DNA of 64,000 nt from Mycobacterium sp. E183 (GCF_001667735.1 NZ_LZJN01000106.1:20235-84234); one strand, 5' to 3'; numbered from the stretch's first letter, positions 32,847-41,009 are shown. Numbers and translations: made by a program. The notes: generated from the sequence alone by a model not told the origin.

Positions 32847-33616
32847 CGGAAGACCACTTCCCCCACGGTGAGCAGGCGCTGCAGGACGAACGGCGGCAAG
32901 ACGGGTGGTGTTTCACCGCGACCGGGCCGCAACTGACTCCGATAGCACTGCGCCGCTTGGCGTTTGCGGTTGACGGCCCAACCCGGGGCGGGAACCGATC
33001 TGGCGCGGTCCCACGGCACCGCGGGGTCGGCCGGAGCGGCCCAGTGCCACATCCAGACCGGATATTCCAGCAACGCGACGCCGGTGCGCACGCATGCCGC
33101 CACGGCCGCGCGGCCCACGGCTTCGTGGTCCGGATGTCCATCGCCTCGCCAGGTGGCGGCGCACCAGGTGTCGGGGCCCGCCGTCCGCAATATCCCCACC
33201 AACGCCTCGGTGAGCCGATCCTGGTGGTTGGCCAGCTCGCCGTCGGGCAATCCTAGCCGGACCGGCGGAGCGGAACCCAAAATACTTGTGGCCCTGCGGA
33301 GTTCGTATCGACGGGTGGTGGACAGCCGAATCCGGCCGGACAGCGTCGCGCCCGGCTGGGCGGCACCGCCGTCGCTGACCGACACCACCCGGACGTCGAC
33401 CCCCGCCGCCGCCAAGTGTGCGATGGTCGCGCCCAGGCCGAAGGTTTCGTCATCGGGGTGGGCCGCCACGACGATCAGGCGTCGGCATCCGGCGAGGTCG
33501 AGCGCGGGCAGGGGAGCGCGCTCAAACGCGGCTAGCCACAGGGGTGCTGGGGTGCCGCCGGAGGTCAGCGGCTTGGCCGCGAACCTGGCGCTGTTGCTGA
33601 TCGGCGCGGTCCTCAC
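32843..33616 (-). CDS. PIG-L/LmbE family deacetylase
   Basis: Zinc-dependent N-deacetylase fold of 257 residues. The metal-binding motif AAHPDDETFG is at about residues 50-60 and the second ligand segment HPDHEAVG near 160. Members such as MshB and PIG-L remove acetyl groups from GlcNAc-containing molecules. The first 35 residues are outside the domain. Starts with GTG 7 bases past the acyl-CoA dehydrogenase-like stop and overlaps the NodS-like gene by 4. By context, it deacetylates a sugar made by the GT2 in this operon; this is inference. Confidence 0.9.
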   Translation of the reverse strand: MRTAPISNSARFAAKPLTSGGTPAPLWLAAFERAPLPALDLAGCRRLIVVAAHPDDETFGLGATIAHLAAAGVDVRVVSVSDGGAAQPGATLSGRIRLSTTRRYELRRATSILGSAPPVRLGLPDGELANHQDRLTEALVGILRTAGPDTWCAATWRGDGHPDHEAVGRAAVAACVRTGVALLEYPVWMWHWAAPADPAVPWDRARSVPAPGWAVNRKRQAAQCYRSQLRPGRGETPPVLPPFVLQRLLTVGEVVFR

Positions 33617-33623
33617 GGCGTCC

Positions 33624-34565
33624 TCAACGCTGGCTGCCCGCGAGCCGCCCGAGCTCGGCGAGGTCGCGCTCGGCGTGGCTTTGCCGAATGTAGATGCTCA
33701 GGTCGGCGACCCGTTGGGCGTGCCGACCATCCTGGCAGAGTGGCCCCGGGCCCAAGGCGCGGCCGGTGCGGGTGATGGCTTCATCGACCGCGTGCTCCAC
33801 CACCGTGCGCACGCGACGGGCCAGCAGTTGAGCGGTGCCGGTACGGTCGAACGGGTCGGCGTCGACCTGCGCCGCCGCGGCGGCCAGCATCGCGTCGCCG
33901 GCGGCCAGCGCGGCGTCGACGGCGCCGAGATGGGCCAGCGAATAGGCATCGGCGGATTCGCTCTTAGCGCAACGGTATAGCGGATCTGCGACGCGGCGTG
34001 CGCCCCCGAGCCAACAGGCGGCCACCCCGATCGCGCCGTGCCAGAACCCGGGCCGGTCCAGGTAGTCGCCGGGGTCGCCGACCGCGACGGCGTGGGTGTT
34101 GGTGAACTGCACGGGCCGCGTATCGCTGCCGGCCATGCCGGCGTTCCACCAGGTGCTGGGCAGCGGTTTCACGCTCCCGTCAGTCACCTGGACGGCGAAC
34201 AACCCCCGCGTGCCGTCCTCCAGCCGGGCGGTCACCAGAGCGTGGGTGCAGAACCCGGCGCCCGAGCACCACACCTTGGTGCCCGCGAGTGTGAATGCAC
34301 CGTGGGTGTCGGTGGCGGTGAGCACCGCGTCCGGGGACTCCGCGGCCCAAACTCCCCACAGTTGGCCGGATTCCGGTGGCTTACCGCCCAACTCGTGAAG
34401 AATCGCGACCGCATCGACGTGCGCTTCGGCGACCCTGGCCGCCACGATGTTCTCTTCGGCCAGCGACGAGAGCCGTTGCCAGCGCTCGGCGGTGCGCCCG
34501 GAGGCGGGCAGTGGGAGCTCGAGTCGTTCCGACTCCAGCCAATGCCTGACCAGTCCCGCCGTCAC
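33624..34565 (-). CDS. Acyl-CoA dehydrogenase-like protein (short, atypical)
   Basis: Protein of 313 residues, about 60-70 shorter than catalytic acyl-CoA dehydrogenases. It keeps the mid-domain flavin segment TKVWCSGAG and a C-terminal helical bundle (RRVRTVVEHAVDEAI), but I do not see a clear catalytic Glu or the usual RDAR/IYEGT C-terminal motifs. It may act on a tailored amine or acyl group, or be non-dehydrogenase. GTG 34565 overlaps the GT2 stop (GTGA), so it is coupled to the glycosyltransferase. A TTG 6 bases upstream is an alternative. Confidence 0.78.
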   Translation of the reverse strand: MTAGLVRHWLESERLELPLPASGRTAERWQRLSSLAEENIVAARVAEAHVDAVAILHELGGKPPESGQLWGVWAAESPDAVLTATDTHGAFTLAGTKVWCSGAGFCTHALVTARLEDGTRGLFAVQVTDGSVKPLPSTWWNAGMAGSDTRPVQFTNTHAVAVGDPGDYLDRPGFWHGAIGVAACWLGGARRVADPLYRCAKSESADAYSLAHLGAVDAALAAGDAMLAAAAAQVDADPFDRTGTAQLLARRVRTVVEHAVDEAITRTGRALGPGPLCQDGRHAQRVADLSIYIRQSHAERDLAELGRLAGSQR

Positions 34566-35305
34566 GCGCAATCACCCGCCGCCGATCTCCCCAGTTGCCT
34601 GAGGTGGTGAGCGAACCCGTGTGGCGCCCGAGCCTGGGTTCGCGCCGACGTGATGACGGAGAGTTCGGTGTCGCGGTGAACGCGGTAGCCGGCGGCCTCG
34701 AACCGCTCGACCAGGTCGGAATCCTCGCCGGAGGCGAGCGTGCGAAAGCCGCCGACGCGCCAGTAGGCCCGTGCGCTGAAACCCATGTTGGCGCCGTGTA
34801 TGTGGTCGTGTTGGTCGCGCCGGTAAAGCGGGTTCGCTTGGTAGGACTGCAAATAGCGGTTGACGACTTCGGCGCCGTGGTGGCGCCAGTCGGTGACTCG
34901 CACCACGCCCAGCACCATGTCGGCCCGCGCCCGGAGTTGGTGCACCAGCCAGTCGGGGTCGACTCTGCTATCCGCATCGGTGGTGGCGTACCAGCACCGG
35001 TCGGGGTCCCCGACCAGCGACCGCGCGTAACCGAACCCGACCGCCCGCGCCGTGCCGACGTTGTGCGCCTCGACGCTGATGAAGTGCACATCGGGCCCGT
35101 ACTCGCCGGCCAACTCGGCACTGCCGTCGTCGCAGTCGTCAAGCACCACAACGACGGTGACCGGGATGGGGGCGCACAGGGCGGCGGTGAGGACGGCGCG
35201 CAGGCAGGCCGGCAGCTTCGCCCGCTCGTTGCAGGCGGGGATTACGACGGCGGCGGCTTCGTAGGCGCCGAGCCAAGCGGTTGACACCTCGAAAGATTTT
35301 CCCAA
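34562..35305 (-). CDS. Family 2 glycosyltransferase
   Basis: GT-A fold glycosyltransferase of 247 residues, first gene of a coupled four-gene operon. The N-terminal sugar-nucleotide loop (VVIPACNERAKL), the metal-binding DxD as TTDADSRVD (near residue 113) and the acceptor-site GEDSDL are clear. It has no membrane helices, unlike NodC or hyaluronan synthases. TTG at 35305 gives the full N terminus, and an in-frame GTG at 35287 is possible. Donor and acceptor unknown; PIG-L and NodS-like partners suggest a GlcNAc-type donor. Confidence 0.86.
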   Translation of the reverse strand: MGKSFEVSTAWLGAYEAAAVVIPACNERAKLPACLRAVLTAALCAPIPVTVVVVLDDCDDGSAELAGEYGPDVHFISVEAHNVGTARAVGFGYARSLVGDPDRCWYATTDADSRVDPDWLVHQLRARADMVLGVVRVTDWRHHGAEVVNRYLQSYQANPLYRRDQHDHIHGANMGFSARAYWRVGGFRTLASGEDSDLVERFEAAGYRVHRDTELSVITSARTQARAPHGFAHHLRQLGRSAAGDCA

Positions 35306-35391
35306 TTGGGGGCAGATTAAACGGGCTTACCAATCTCCGGCCGCGTTAGCGCAGGTTGCACTGGCCGTCGGCCGGGTATGACTTGGGCACC

Positions 35392-35967
35392 ATGGGACCG
35401 ATCGAGACCCACGTCGACGCACCCGCTTCCAGCATGCAGCTGCGGGAAGCGCTGCGCGGCGCCGCGTCGGCGCTGAAGGAGAACGGCCCCCGCTTCGCGC
35501 TGGCGGGCAGCTACGCGTTGTGGGCCTACGGTGCGCCGGAGCCCACCCATGACGTGGACCTGGTGGTGGCCGAGTCGGACGTGGAGGACGCCGTCGCGAC
35601 GCTGCGCAATGCGGGCTTCGCCATCGAGCGTCCCCCGGAGGATTGGCTTTTCAAGGCGCGCACCGGCGACACGGTGGTGGATGTGCTGCACCGCCTCAAC
35701 GGCGTGCGGGTGGAGTCGTCCACGCTGGACTGCGCCGAGCAGCACGACGTGCTCGCCGTCAGGATGCCCGTGCTACCGCCGACGATGGTGCTCGTCCAGC
35801 AACTTCGCGCCCTGGGCGAGCACTACTGCGACTTCGCCAGGCTGCTGCCGGCCGTGCGCGCCGTCCGCGAGCAGCTGGACTGGGAGCGGATCCGGGCGCG
35901 CACCGCCGACAACGATTACGCGGTCGCCTTCCTGGTGCTGGCCGAGCGGCTCGGCCTCACTCAGTGA
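35392..35967 (+). CDS. Nucleotidyltransferase-fold protein (AbiEii-like)
   Basis: Protein of 191 residues with the minimal nucleotidyltransferase signature: GSYALWAYG followed by HDVDLVV, the two Asp of the metal site. Such folds include AbiEii/MenT-type toxins and antibiotic adenylyltransferases. No antitoxin with AbiEi character precedes it, so toxin function is not supported. The ATG at 35392 gives a short N-terminal extension. Its last 7 bases overlap the convergent small protein at 35961. Confidence 0.8.
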   Translation: MGPIETHVDAPASSMQLREALRGAASALKENGPRFALAGSYALWAYGAPEPTHDVDLVVAESDVEDAVATLRNAGFAIERPPEDWLFKARTGDTVVDVLHRLNGVRVESSTLDCAEQHDVLAVRMPVLPPTMVLVQQLRALGEHYCDFARLLPAVRAVREQLDWERIRARTADNDYAVAFLVLAERLGLTQ

Positions 35968-36218
35968 TTGCGCAGCTTGGCTACCAGCTTGTCCTTCGTC
36001 AGGTTCGAATACCCTGACATGCCAAGCTCTTTCGCCCGCTTCCTCAACTGTGGGACGGTCCAGTCCTGATACGACCCGGACTTCCCGCCCTTGCGCGAAA
36101 CCGAGGACTTGCCCCGCGCGGCGGCCGCGTTGGAGATGCGGGCCGCCTTTTCCTTGGAGTCACCCTGCTTGCGCAGGTCCTTGTACAACTTTTCGTTCTT
36201 GATCGACGAGTTCGGCAT
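35961..36218 (-). CDS. Rho N-terminal/SAP-like small basic protein (DUF7218 type)
   Basis: Basic protein of 85 residues. The N-terminal half (KLYKDLRKQGDSKEKAARIS) is the DUF7218-type helix pair; the C-terminal half is a Rho-N/SAP-like motif (WTVPQLRKRAKELGMSGYS, LTKDKLVAKLRNH), which binds nucleic acids in other proteins. A soluble DNA- or RNA-binding role is likely but unproven. Strong start after GGAGG on the minus strand. Confidence 0.85.
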   Translation of the reverse strand: MPNSSIKNEKLYKDLRKQGDSKEKAARISNAAAARGKSSVSRKGGKSGSYQDWTVPQLRKRAKELGMSGYSNLTKDKLVAKLRNH

Positions 36219-36311
36219 GATTCACCCTCCTGTCCGCGACCAGACAACTCAGGGTGCCCGCCGCGGCCGCGGTGAAAACCCAGGTCTGCGAATCCCCGAC
36301 AGCTATCCCGC

Positions 36312-36349
36312 GCGGAGTTGAATACCTACTGCGGAGTTGAATACCTACT
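36312..36349. repeat. 19-base perfect tandem duplication upstream of cheB-like gene
   Basis: GCGGAGTTGAATACCTACT occurs twice, at 36312-36330 and 36331-36349, without a gap. A -10-like GGGTAG (36358-36363) follows 8 bases after it, and the GTG/ATG of the CheB-like gene is at 36370/36373. The duplication doubles a GTTG that could serve as a -35 element (18-base spacing from the nearer copy). Confidence 0.85.
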
Positions 36350-36372
36350 ATTGATGCGGGTAGTCGAAAGTG

Positions 36373-37380
36373 ATGACTGACGAATCCGGCGGCTTGCGTG
36401 GCGTGGTGGCGATCGGCGCCTCCGCGGGGGGAGTGGAGGCGCTGTCGAAGCTGGCGGCGGGTTTGTCCGCCGATGTGCCGTACGCCTACCTGGTGACCCT
36501 GCACATTCCCGCCGGCGCGCCGAGCGTGTTGGCTCGCATCGTCGACCGCAGCGGGCCGTTGCCGGCCGTCACCGCGGAGGACGGCGCCAAACTCGAACCC
36601 GCGCGAATTTACGTCGCCCCGCCCGATCGACATCTGCTGGCTGCCGACCACCGCGTGGTCCTCTCGCAGGGCCCGACCGAGAACGGGCACCGGCCGGCGA
36701 TCAACGCGCTGTTCCGCTCGGTCGCCCTGGCATTCGGGCCCCGCGCGATCGGAGTCGTGCTCTCGGGCGTGCTCGACGACGGTGTGCTCGGCCTGGGTGC
36801 CATTCGGTCCCGCGGCGGTACCACCATCGGCCAATCACCCGACGACGCGTTGTTCCCCGCCATGCCGGCCAACGCGCGCGACGCCGGCGTGCTGGATCAT
36901 GATGCGGCGGCCGCCGACATCGGCGCGGTCCTCAAAGAGCTGTCGCACCAGAAGACCAAGGACCCCAACATGGAACGCGACGCCGCGATGGAGCTCGAAA
37001 ACCGGATCGCCATGATGTCGCGGTTTTCGACCGACTTCGACACCCAACAGCTCGGCACCCCGTCCGGGTACACCTGCCCGGACTGCAACGGCTCCCTGGT
37101 GTCCATCAGCGAAGGCAACTTCCGCTGCCAGGTGGGGCACGCCTGGACGGCCGACGCGCTGCTGGCCGCGCGGGACACCGAGGTCGACGGCGCGCTGTGG
37201 GTGGCGCTGCGCAGCCTGCAGGAGAAGGCCCGATTGGCGCGGCAATTGGCGGACAAGGCTGGACCCGGTCCCCTGAAGATGCGTTACAGCGGCCTCGCCG
37301 AAGAAACCGAACGGGCGCTGGCGGTGCTCAGCGACCGGTTGTCGGCCACCGCTCCGCACGGCGGTGATGGCGGTGACTGA
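36373..37380 (+). CDS. CheB-like methylesterase with C-terminal zinc ribbon
   Basis: Protein of 335 residues. The CheB esterase domain (about 10-190) keeps the catalytic Ser (GASAGGVEAL), His (LHIPAG) and Asp (GVLDDGVLG). There is no receiver domain in front. The C-terminal part has a CPDC...FRCQVGHAW zinc ribbon, then a helical tail. In chemotaxis CheB removes methyl esters or amidates receptor Glu/Gln; here no receptor is encoded nearby, so the target is unknown. GTG 36370 is the alternative start. It overlaps the STAS-HATPase gene by 17 bases, suggesting coupling. Confidence 0.88.
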   Translation: MTDESGGLRGVVAIGASAGGVEALSKLAAGLSADVPYAYLVTLHIPAGAPSVLARIVDRSGPLPAVTAEDGAKLEPARIYVAPPDRHLLAADHRVVLSQGPTENGHRPAINALFRSVALAFGPRAIGVVLSGVLDDGVLGLGAIRSRGGTTIGQSPDDALFPAMPANARDAGVLDHDAAAADIGAVLKELSHQKTKDPNMERDAAMELENRIAMMSRFSTDFDTQQLGTPSGYTCPDCNGSLVSISEGNFRCQVGHAWTADALLAARDTEVDGALWVALRSLQEKARLARQLADKAGPGPLKMRYSGLAEETERALAVLSDRLSATAPHGGDGGD

Positions 37381-38125
37381 GTCGGCCATCCGCATCGCCG
37401 CCGAAGAACAACAGGACATGCCGATCCTGGTGGCGGACGGCGTGCTGGACAGCTCCACGTATCGCGGCCTGCGCGACATCGTGATCAAGGCCGCGCTGGA
37501 CGAGCCCCGCGCGGTCATCGTCGACGTCGACCGGCTCACCGTGCCGACGGCCTCTGCCTGGACCGTTTTCACCAGCGCTCGCTGGCACGTCAGCACCTGG
37601 CCCGACGTACCCATCCTGCTCGTGTCCGCGGAACCGTCCGTCCGGCGGGCGATCATCGGGGTCGGGGTGGCCCGCTACGTGCCCGTCCACGCGAGCCGCG
37701 AGCTGGCGCTGGATGCCGTGCGCGGCCGGGCGCTGCAGATCAGGCGCCGCGCGCGCACCGAGCTGCCCCGTTCGGACGGCACCCTGGGGATGGCCCGAAC
37801 CGTCGTCACCGACTGGCTCACCGAATGGGACCGGCGCGCGGTGATTCCCATCGCGACCACCGTGGCCACCGTCTTCATCGAAAACGTGCTCCACCACACC
37901 GAGAGTGCCCCGGTGCTAATCGTCGAAAGCCATCGCGAGGCCGTCACCGTCGCCGTACAGGACGCCAGCGACCAGTTGCCGGTCCGGCACGAGGACGGCC
38001 GGCGCGGCGCGGAAACCGTGTCCGGTCTGGCCATCGTTTCCGCGCTGTGCCGGACGTGGGGCGCCACCCCCACCTCGTCCGGCAAGACCGTCTGGGCGAT
38101 GGTCGGTCACGACGATCGATTCTGA
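37364..38125 (+). CDS. STAS plus HATPase fusion (anti-sigma-like kinase)
   Basis: Protein of 253 residues fusing two halves of a partner-switch: an N-terminal STAS domain (about 15-115) and a C-terminal RsbW-type HATPase (about 130-250) with N box ENVLHHT, G1 region VQDASDQLP and G2 region GLAIVSALCRTWG. The STAS Ser position reads PTASAW. A kinase and its own antagonist-like domain on one chain could self-regulate. Start is ambiguous among GTG 37364, ATG 37367 and GTG 37373, all inside the cheB-like 3' end. The next gene is CheR-PAS. Confidence 0.82.
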   Translation: MMAVTESAIRIAAEEQQDMPILVADGVLDSSTYRGLRDIVIKAALDEPRAVIVDVDRLTVPTASAWTVFTSARWHVSTWPDVPILLVSAEPSVRRAIIGVGVARYVPVHASRELALDAVRGRALQIRRRARTELPRSDGTLGMARTVVTDWLTEWDRRAVIPIATTVATVFIENVLHHTESAPVLIVESHREAVTVAVQDASDQLPVRHEDGRRGAETVSGLAIVSALCRTWGATPTSSGKTVWAMVGHDDRF

Positions 38126-38180
38126 CGACCGCGAGTAGTGTTCAAGTCCTTCGGCCAGGCTCGATGCGGACGGGACTTGA

Positions 38181-40022
38181 ATGGACGGCACGACTGACGA
38201 GGCTTTCGAGGCCCTGCTGCGCTACATGCGCGATTCGCGGGGCTTCGACTTCACGGGGTACAAGCGCACGTCGCTGATGCGCCGGGTCCGCCACCGAATG
38301 GATCAGGCGGGCTACAGCACATTCGAGGAATACCTCGACTTTCTGCAGGCCAGTTCGGACGAATTCGCGGCCCTGTTCAACACCATCCTGATCAACGTCA
38401 CCGCCTTCTTTCGCGACCCGGACGCGTGGGAGTACATCGCTTCCGAGGTCATTCCGCGGATGCTGGCCGAGCGTGGTCCCGGCGATCCGATTCGGGTGTG
38501 GAGCGCGGGATGCGCCTCCGGCGAGGAGGCCTACACGCTGGCCATGCTGCTGGCCGAGGCGCTGGGCGCCGAGGGTTTCCGGCAACGGGTCAAGATCTAC
38601 GCCACCGACATCGATGAGGACGCGCTGACCGAGGCGCGGGCGGCGTCCTATGACGCCAAGGCCGTCGAGTCGGTGCCGCCCGATCTCCTGGCGCGCTATT
38701 TCGAACAGGTCAACGGCCGCTACGTGTTTCAGAAGGAGTTGCGCCGCGCGGTGATCTTCGGCCGCAACGATCTGGTCAAGGATGCGCCCATCTCCCGCGT
38801 CGACCTGCTGGTGTGCCGCAATACGCTCATGTACCTCAACGCCGAGACTCAGCGAAACGTCCTGGGCCGCTTGCACTTTGCGCTCGCACCGCAGGGCACG
38901 CTGTTCCTCGGGCACGCCGAGATGTTGCTCAGCCACGGCGACCGGTTCACGCCGCTGAACCTCAAGCACCGCATCTTCCGCAAGGCGGTCGGAAGCCACA
39001 GCGGGGTCGAGCGCTACGACCCCGCCGGTGCGTTCTACGAACGCAACGTCGACCTCACGGGCCTGACGACGGTGCGTGACTTGGCTTTCCGCGCCAGCCC
39101 GGTGGCCCAGATCGTGATCACCGGCGAGGACACCGTCGCGATGATCAACCAGCAGGCCGAGGCGCTGTTCGGGCTCTCGGCCCGCGACATCGGCCGGCTG
39201 CTGCGCGACCTCGAAGTCTCCTACCGCCCGGTCGAGCTGCGCGCCTATCTGGAGCAGGCCAAGGTGGAGCGGCGCTCGGCGCGCATCCAAGACGTCAAGT
39301 GGCAGCGACCGGGCGCCGAGACCGTTTGGTTCGAGATCCACGTCAATCCGCTGGTCGACGCCGAGAACGGGCTGCTGGGCGTGTCGATCGTGTTCTTCGA
39401 CGTCAGCGCGACGCGCGCGCTGCTGGACAAGGTGGTCCAGACCAATCGCCAGCTGGAAGTGGCGTACGAGGAGTTGCAGTCCACCAACGAGGAACTGGAG
39501 ACCACCAACGAGGAATTGCAGTCCACCGTGGAGGAATTGGAGACCACCAACGAGGAGCTGCAGTCCACCAACGAAGAGCTCGAGACGATGAACGAGGAGC
39601 TGCAGTCCACCAACGACGAACTGCACACCATCAACGACATGTTGCGGGAACGCAGCCTCGAACTCGACGAGGCGAAGGTCTTCCTCGATTCGCTGGTCGA
39701 CTCGGTCCAGATGGGCATGGTGGTGGTGGATCGCGAGATGAAGGTGATCCTGTGGAACCGCGGGTGCGAAGAGCTGTGGGGCCTGCGGTCCGAGGAGGCG
39801 GTGGGAACCCGGCTGACCGCCCTGGACATCGGCCTGCCCCTGGACAGCGTGCGGTCCTTGATCGGCAATGCGTTCGTCGACGCCGACAGTTCCGGTGAGA
39901 CGGAAGTCGACGCGATCAACCGCCGGGGGCGCCCGACCCGGGTGCGCGTCACGTGCACGTCGTTCCGGTCGGGTGAGGGCACGGTCGGGGGCGCCCTGTT
40001 GCTCATGGAGGTCGTGAGCTAG
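38181..40022 (+). CDS. CheR methyltransferase fused to PAS domains
   Basis: Protein of 613 residues. The CheR part (about 1-275) shows the N-terminal helical domain, the segment LINVTAFFRDPDAW and the SAM site WSAGCASGEEAYT, with LLVCRNTLMYLN in the C-terminal subdomain. A PAS-like domain follows (about 300-405), then a coiled coil built of repeated ELQSTNE/ELETTNE heptads (about 420-493) and a second PAS domain (about 500-612). CheR methylates receptor Glu using SAM. Here PAS sensors seem to control it. Downstream is the convergent second CheB with a 5-base gap. Confidence 0.92.
   Translation: MDGTTDEAFEALLRYMRDSRGFDFTGYKRTSLMRRVRHRMDQAGYSTFEEYLDFLQASSDEFAALFNTILINVTAFFRDPDAWEYIASEVIPRMLAERGPGDPIRVWSAGCASGEEAYTLAMLLAEALGAEGFRQRVKIYATDIDEDALTEARAASYDAKAVESVPPDLLARYFEQVNGRYVFQKELRRAVIFGRNDLVKDAPISRVDLLVCRNTLMYLNAETQRNVLGRLHFALAPQGTLFLGHAEMLLSHGDRFTPLNLKHRIFRKAVGSHSGVERYDPAGAFYERNVDLTGLTTVRDLAFRASPVAQIVITGEDTVAMINQQAEALFGLSARDIGRLLRDLEVSYRPVELRAYLEQAKVERRSARIQDVKWQRPGAETVWFEIHVNPLVDAENGLLGVSIVFFDVSATRALLDKVVQTNRQLEVAYEELQSTNEELETTNEELQSTVEELETTNEELQSTNEELETMNEELQSTNDELHTINDMLRERSLELDEAKVFLDSLVDSVQMGMVVVDREMKVILWNRGCEELWGLRSEEAVGTRLTALDIGLPLDSVRSLIGNAFVDADSSGETEVDAINRRGRPTRVRVTCTSFRSGEGTVGGALLLMEVVS
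39474..39640 (+). repeat. Heptad-encoding imperfect repeats in the cheR-PAS gene
   Basis: Imperfect 21-base units alternating GAGGAGTTGCAGTCCACCAAC-like and GAGGAATTGGAGACCACCAAC-like copies encode the ELQSTNE/ELETTNE coiled coil, with a 42-base superperiod. Conserved at the DNA level as well as protein level, so the number of units may vary between strains. Confidence 0.85.
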
Positions 40023-40027
40023 CCGCG

Positions 40028-40894
40028 TCAGTGGCCCCACCGCGCGGCCGCTTCCTCGGCCGCCTGGTGCGCCAACTGCGCGCGCCGCCGCGACTCCGCG
40101 GCCCTGCGTCGCGCCATCGCCACCGATTCGGTGGTGGCGCCGAGTCCGGCGGATAGGTCCCTGCGTCGACGGCTGAGCTCTTCGGCGCGTTCGCGCGCCA
40201 GGTCGGCCCGGCCCGCCGCGGTGTTCACCAGGTCGCTGCGCCGGAGTTCGGGCAGTTCGCCGACGTCCTCCGCCCCGCACCGGTCGCCACCGTGGTGCGG
40301 CGGCGGTTCGGGCAGCGGCGCTCCCTCGACGATGCCGGTCAGCACGCGGCCGATCTGGTGGATCGGCAGCACGAGGTCGGCGCCGGCGCGCGCCGCCGCC
40401 ACGGGCATCGACGTGTACAGGGCCGTCTCCGGACTCTCCGCGATGACGATGGCGCCGGCCCGCTTCATCGCGGAGGTACCCGCGGCCCCGTCCTGCCCGG
40501 AGCCCGACAACACCACCGCGACGCTGCGCGGTCCGTACGAGGCGGCGACCGACCGCAGCAGCACGTCGAAGCGGCGCACGCCCAGATCCCTGATCGGGCG
40601 CAGGCGACAGCAGCCGTCCGGCGTCAGTTCAAGGTGCATCCCCGGCGGACAGACCACCGCCTGACCCGGGCAAAGGGGCCGCCCGTCGTGGGCCCAACAG
40701 ACTTGCTGTGCGGTCTGCCGCCGAAGGATCGCCGGGAGGACGCTGTCGTGGGCGCCGAGGTGCTGCTGCACGACGATGGCGGCCGGGAAATCGCCCGGCA
40801 GATCACCGAGGACCGTCGAGAGCGCGTCCAACCCCCCCGCCGACGACAACAGGACTACCAGTTCGACGGCGGGCCGATGCGGGTCGCTGGCCAC
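40028..40894 (-). CDS. Second CheB-like methylesterase with C-terminal helical tail
   Basis: Protein of about 288 residues. The esterase domain keeps Ser (LLSSAGGLDAL), His (QQHLGAHD) and Asp (SGSGQDGAAG) of the triad and lacks a receiver domain. The final 80 residues are Ala/Arg-rich helices, unlike the zinc ribbon of the first CheB. Start uncertain: GTG 40894 gives VASDPHRP; GTG 40927 is also open, and neither has a clean ribosome site. It converges on the CheR-PAS gene, so the two can be expressed separately. Confidence 0.83.
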   Translation of the reverse strand: MASDPHRPAVELVVLLSSAGGLDALSTVLGDLPGDFPAAIVVQQHLGAHDSVLPAILRRQTAQQVCWAHDGRPLCPGQAVVCPPGMHLELTPDGCCRLRPIRDLGVRRFDVLLRSVAASYGPRSVAVVLSGSGQDGAAGTSAMKRAGAIVIAESPETALYTSMPVAAARAGADLVLPIHQIGRVLTGIVEGAPLPEPPPHHGGDRCGAEDVGELPELRRSDLVNTAAGRADLARERAEELSRRRRDLSAGLGATTESVAMARRRAAESRRRAQLAHQAAEEAAARWGH

Positions 40895-41009
40895 CCTTTC
40901 AGTCTTCCAAATCGACGACCACACCACAGTCCGGCGAACGATCCCGCCCCACCGCGGCTATCCGCCATGCGAAACGGCGGCGCTTCAGGCGAAGCCCCGC
41001 GCCGCCACG

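Noticed and set aside
32220..35305. Interpretation as a true Nod-factor synthesis locus
   Set aside because: No NodA acyltransferase or membrane-type NodC is present and the deacetylase is PIG-L rather than NodB fold; only the pathway logic is similar.
36000..36025. GGTTCGAATACCC motif suggestive of a tRNA T-arm
   Set aside because: It is coding sequence of the Rho-N-like protein and no acceptor stem or anticodon arm can be folded around it.
35392..36218. Nucleotidyltransferase and small basic protein as a toxin-antitoxin pair
   Set aside because: The genes converge instead of forming an operon, and the small protein resembles a Rho-N/DUF7218 protein rather than an antitoxin.
38169..38188. 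GGGACTTGA just before the CheR-PAS start, a possible DosR half-site
   Set aside because: Only one half fits; the distal CCC half is missing and the sequence overlaps the start codon region.
39474..39640. Regular short repeats that could be taken for a CRISPR array
   Set aside because: No unique spacers; the units are in frame and encode a heptad coiled coil in CheR-PAS.
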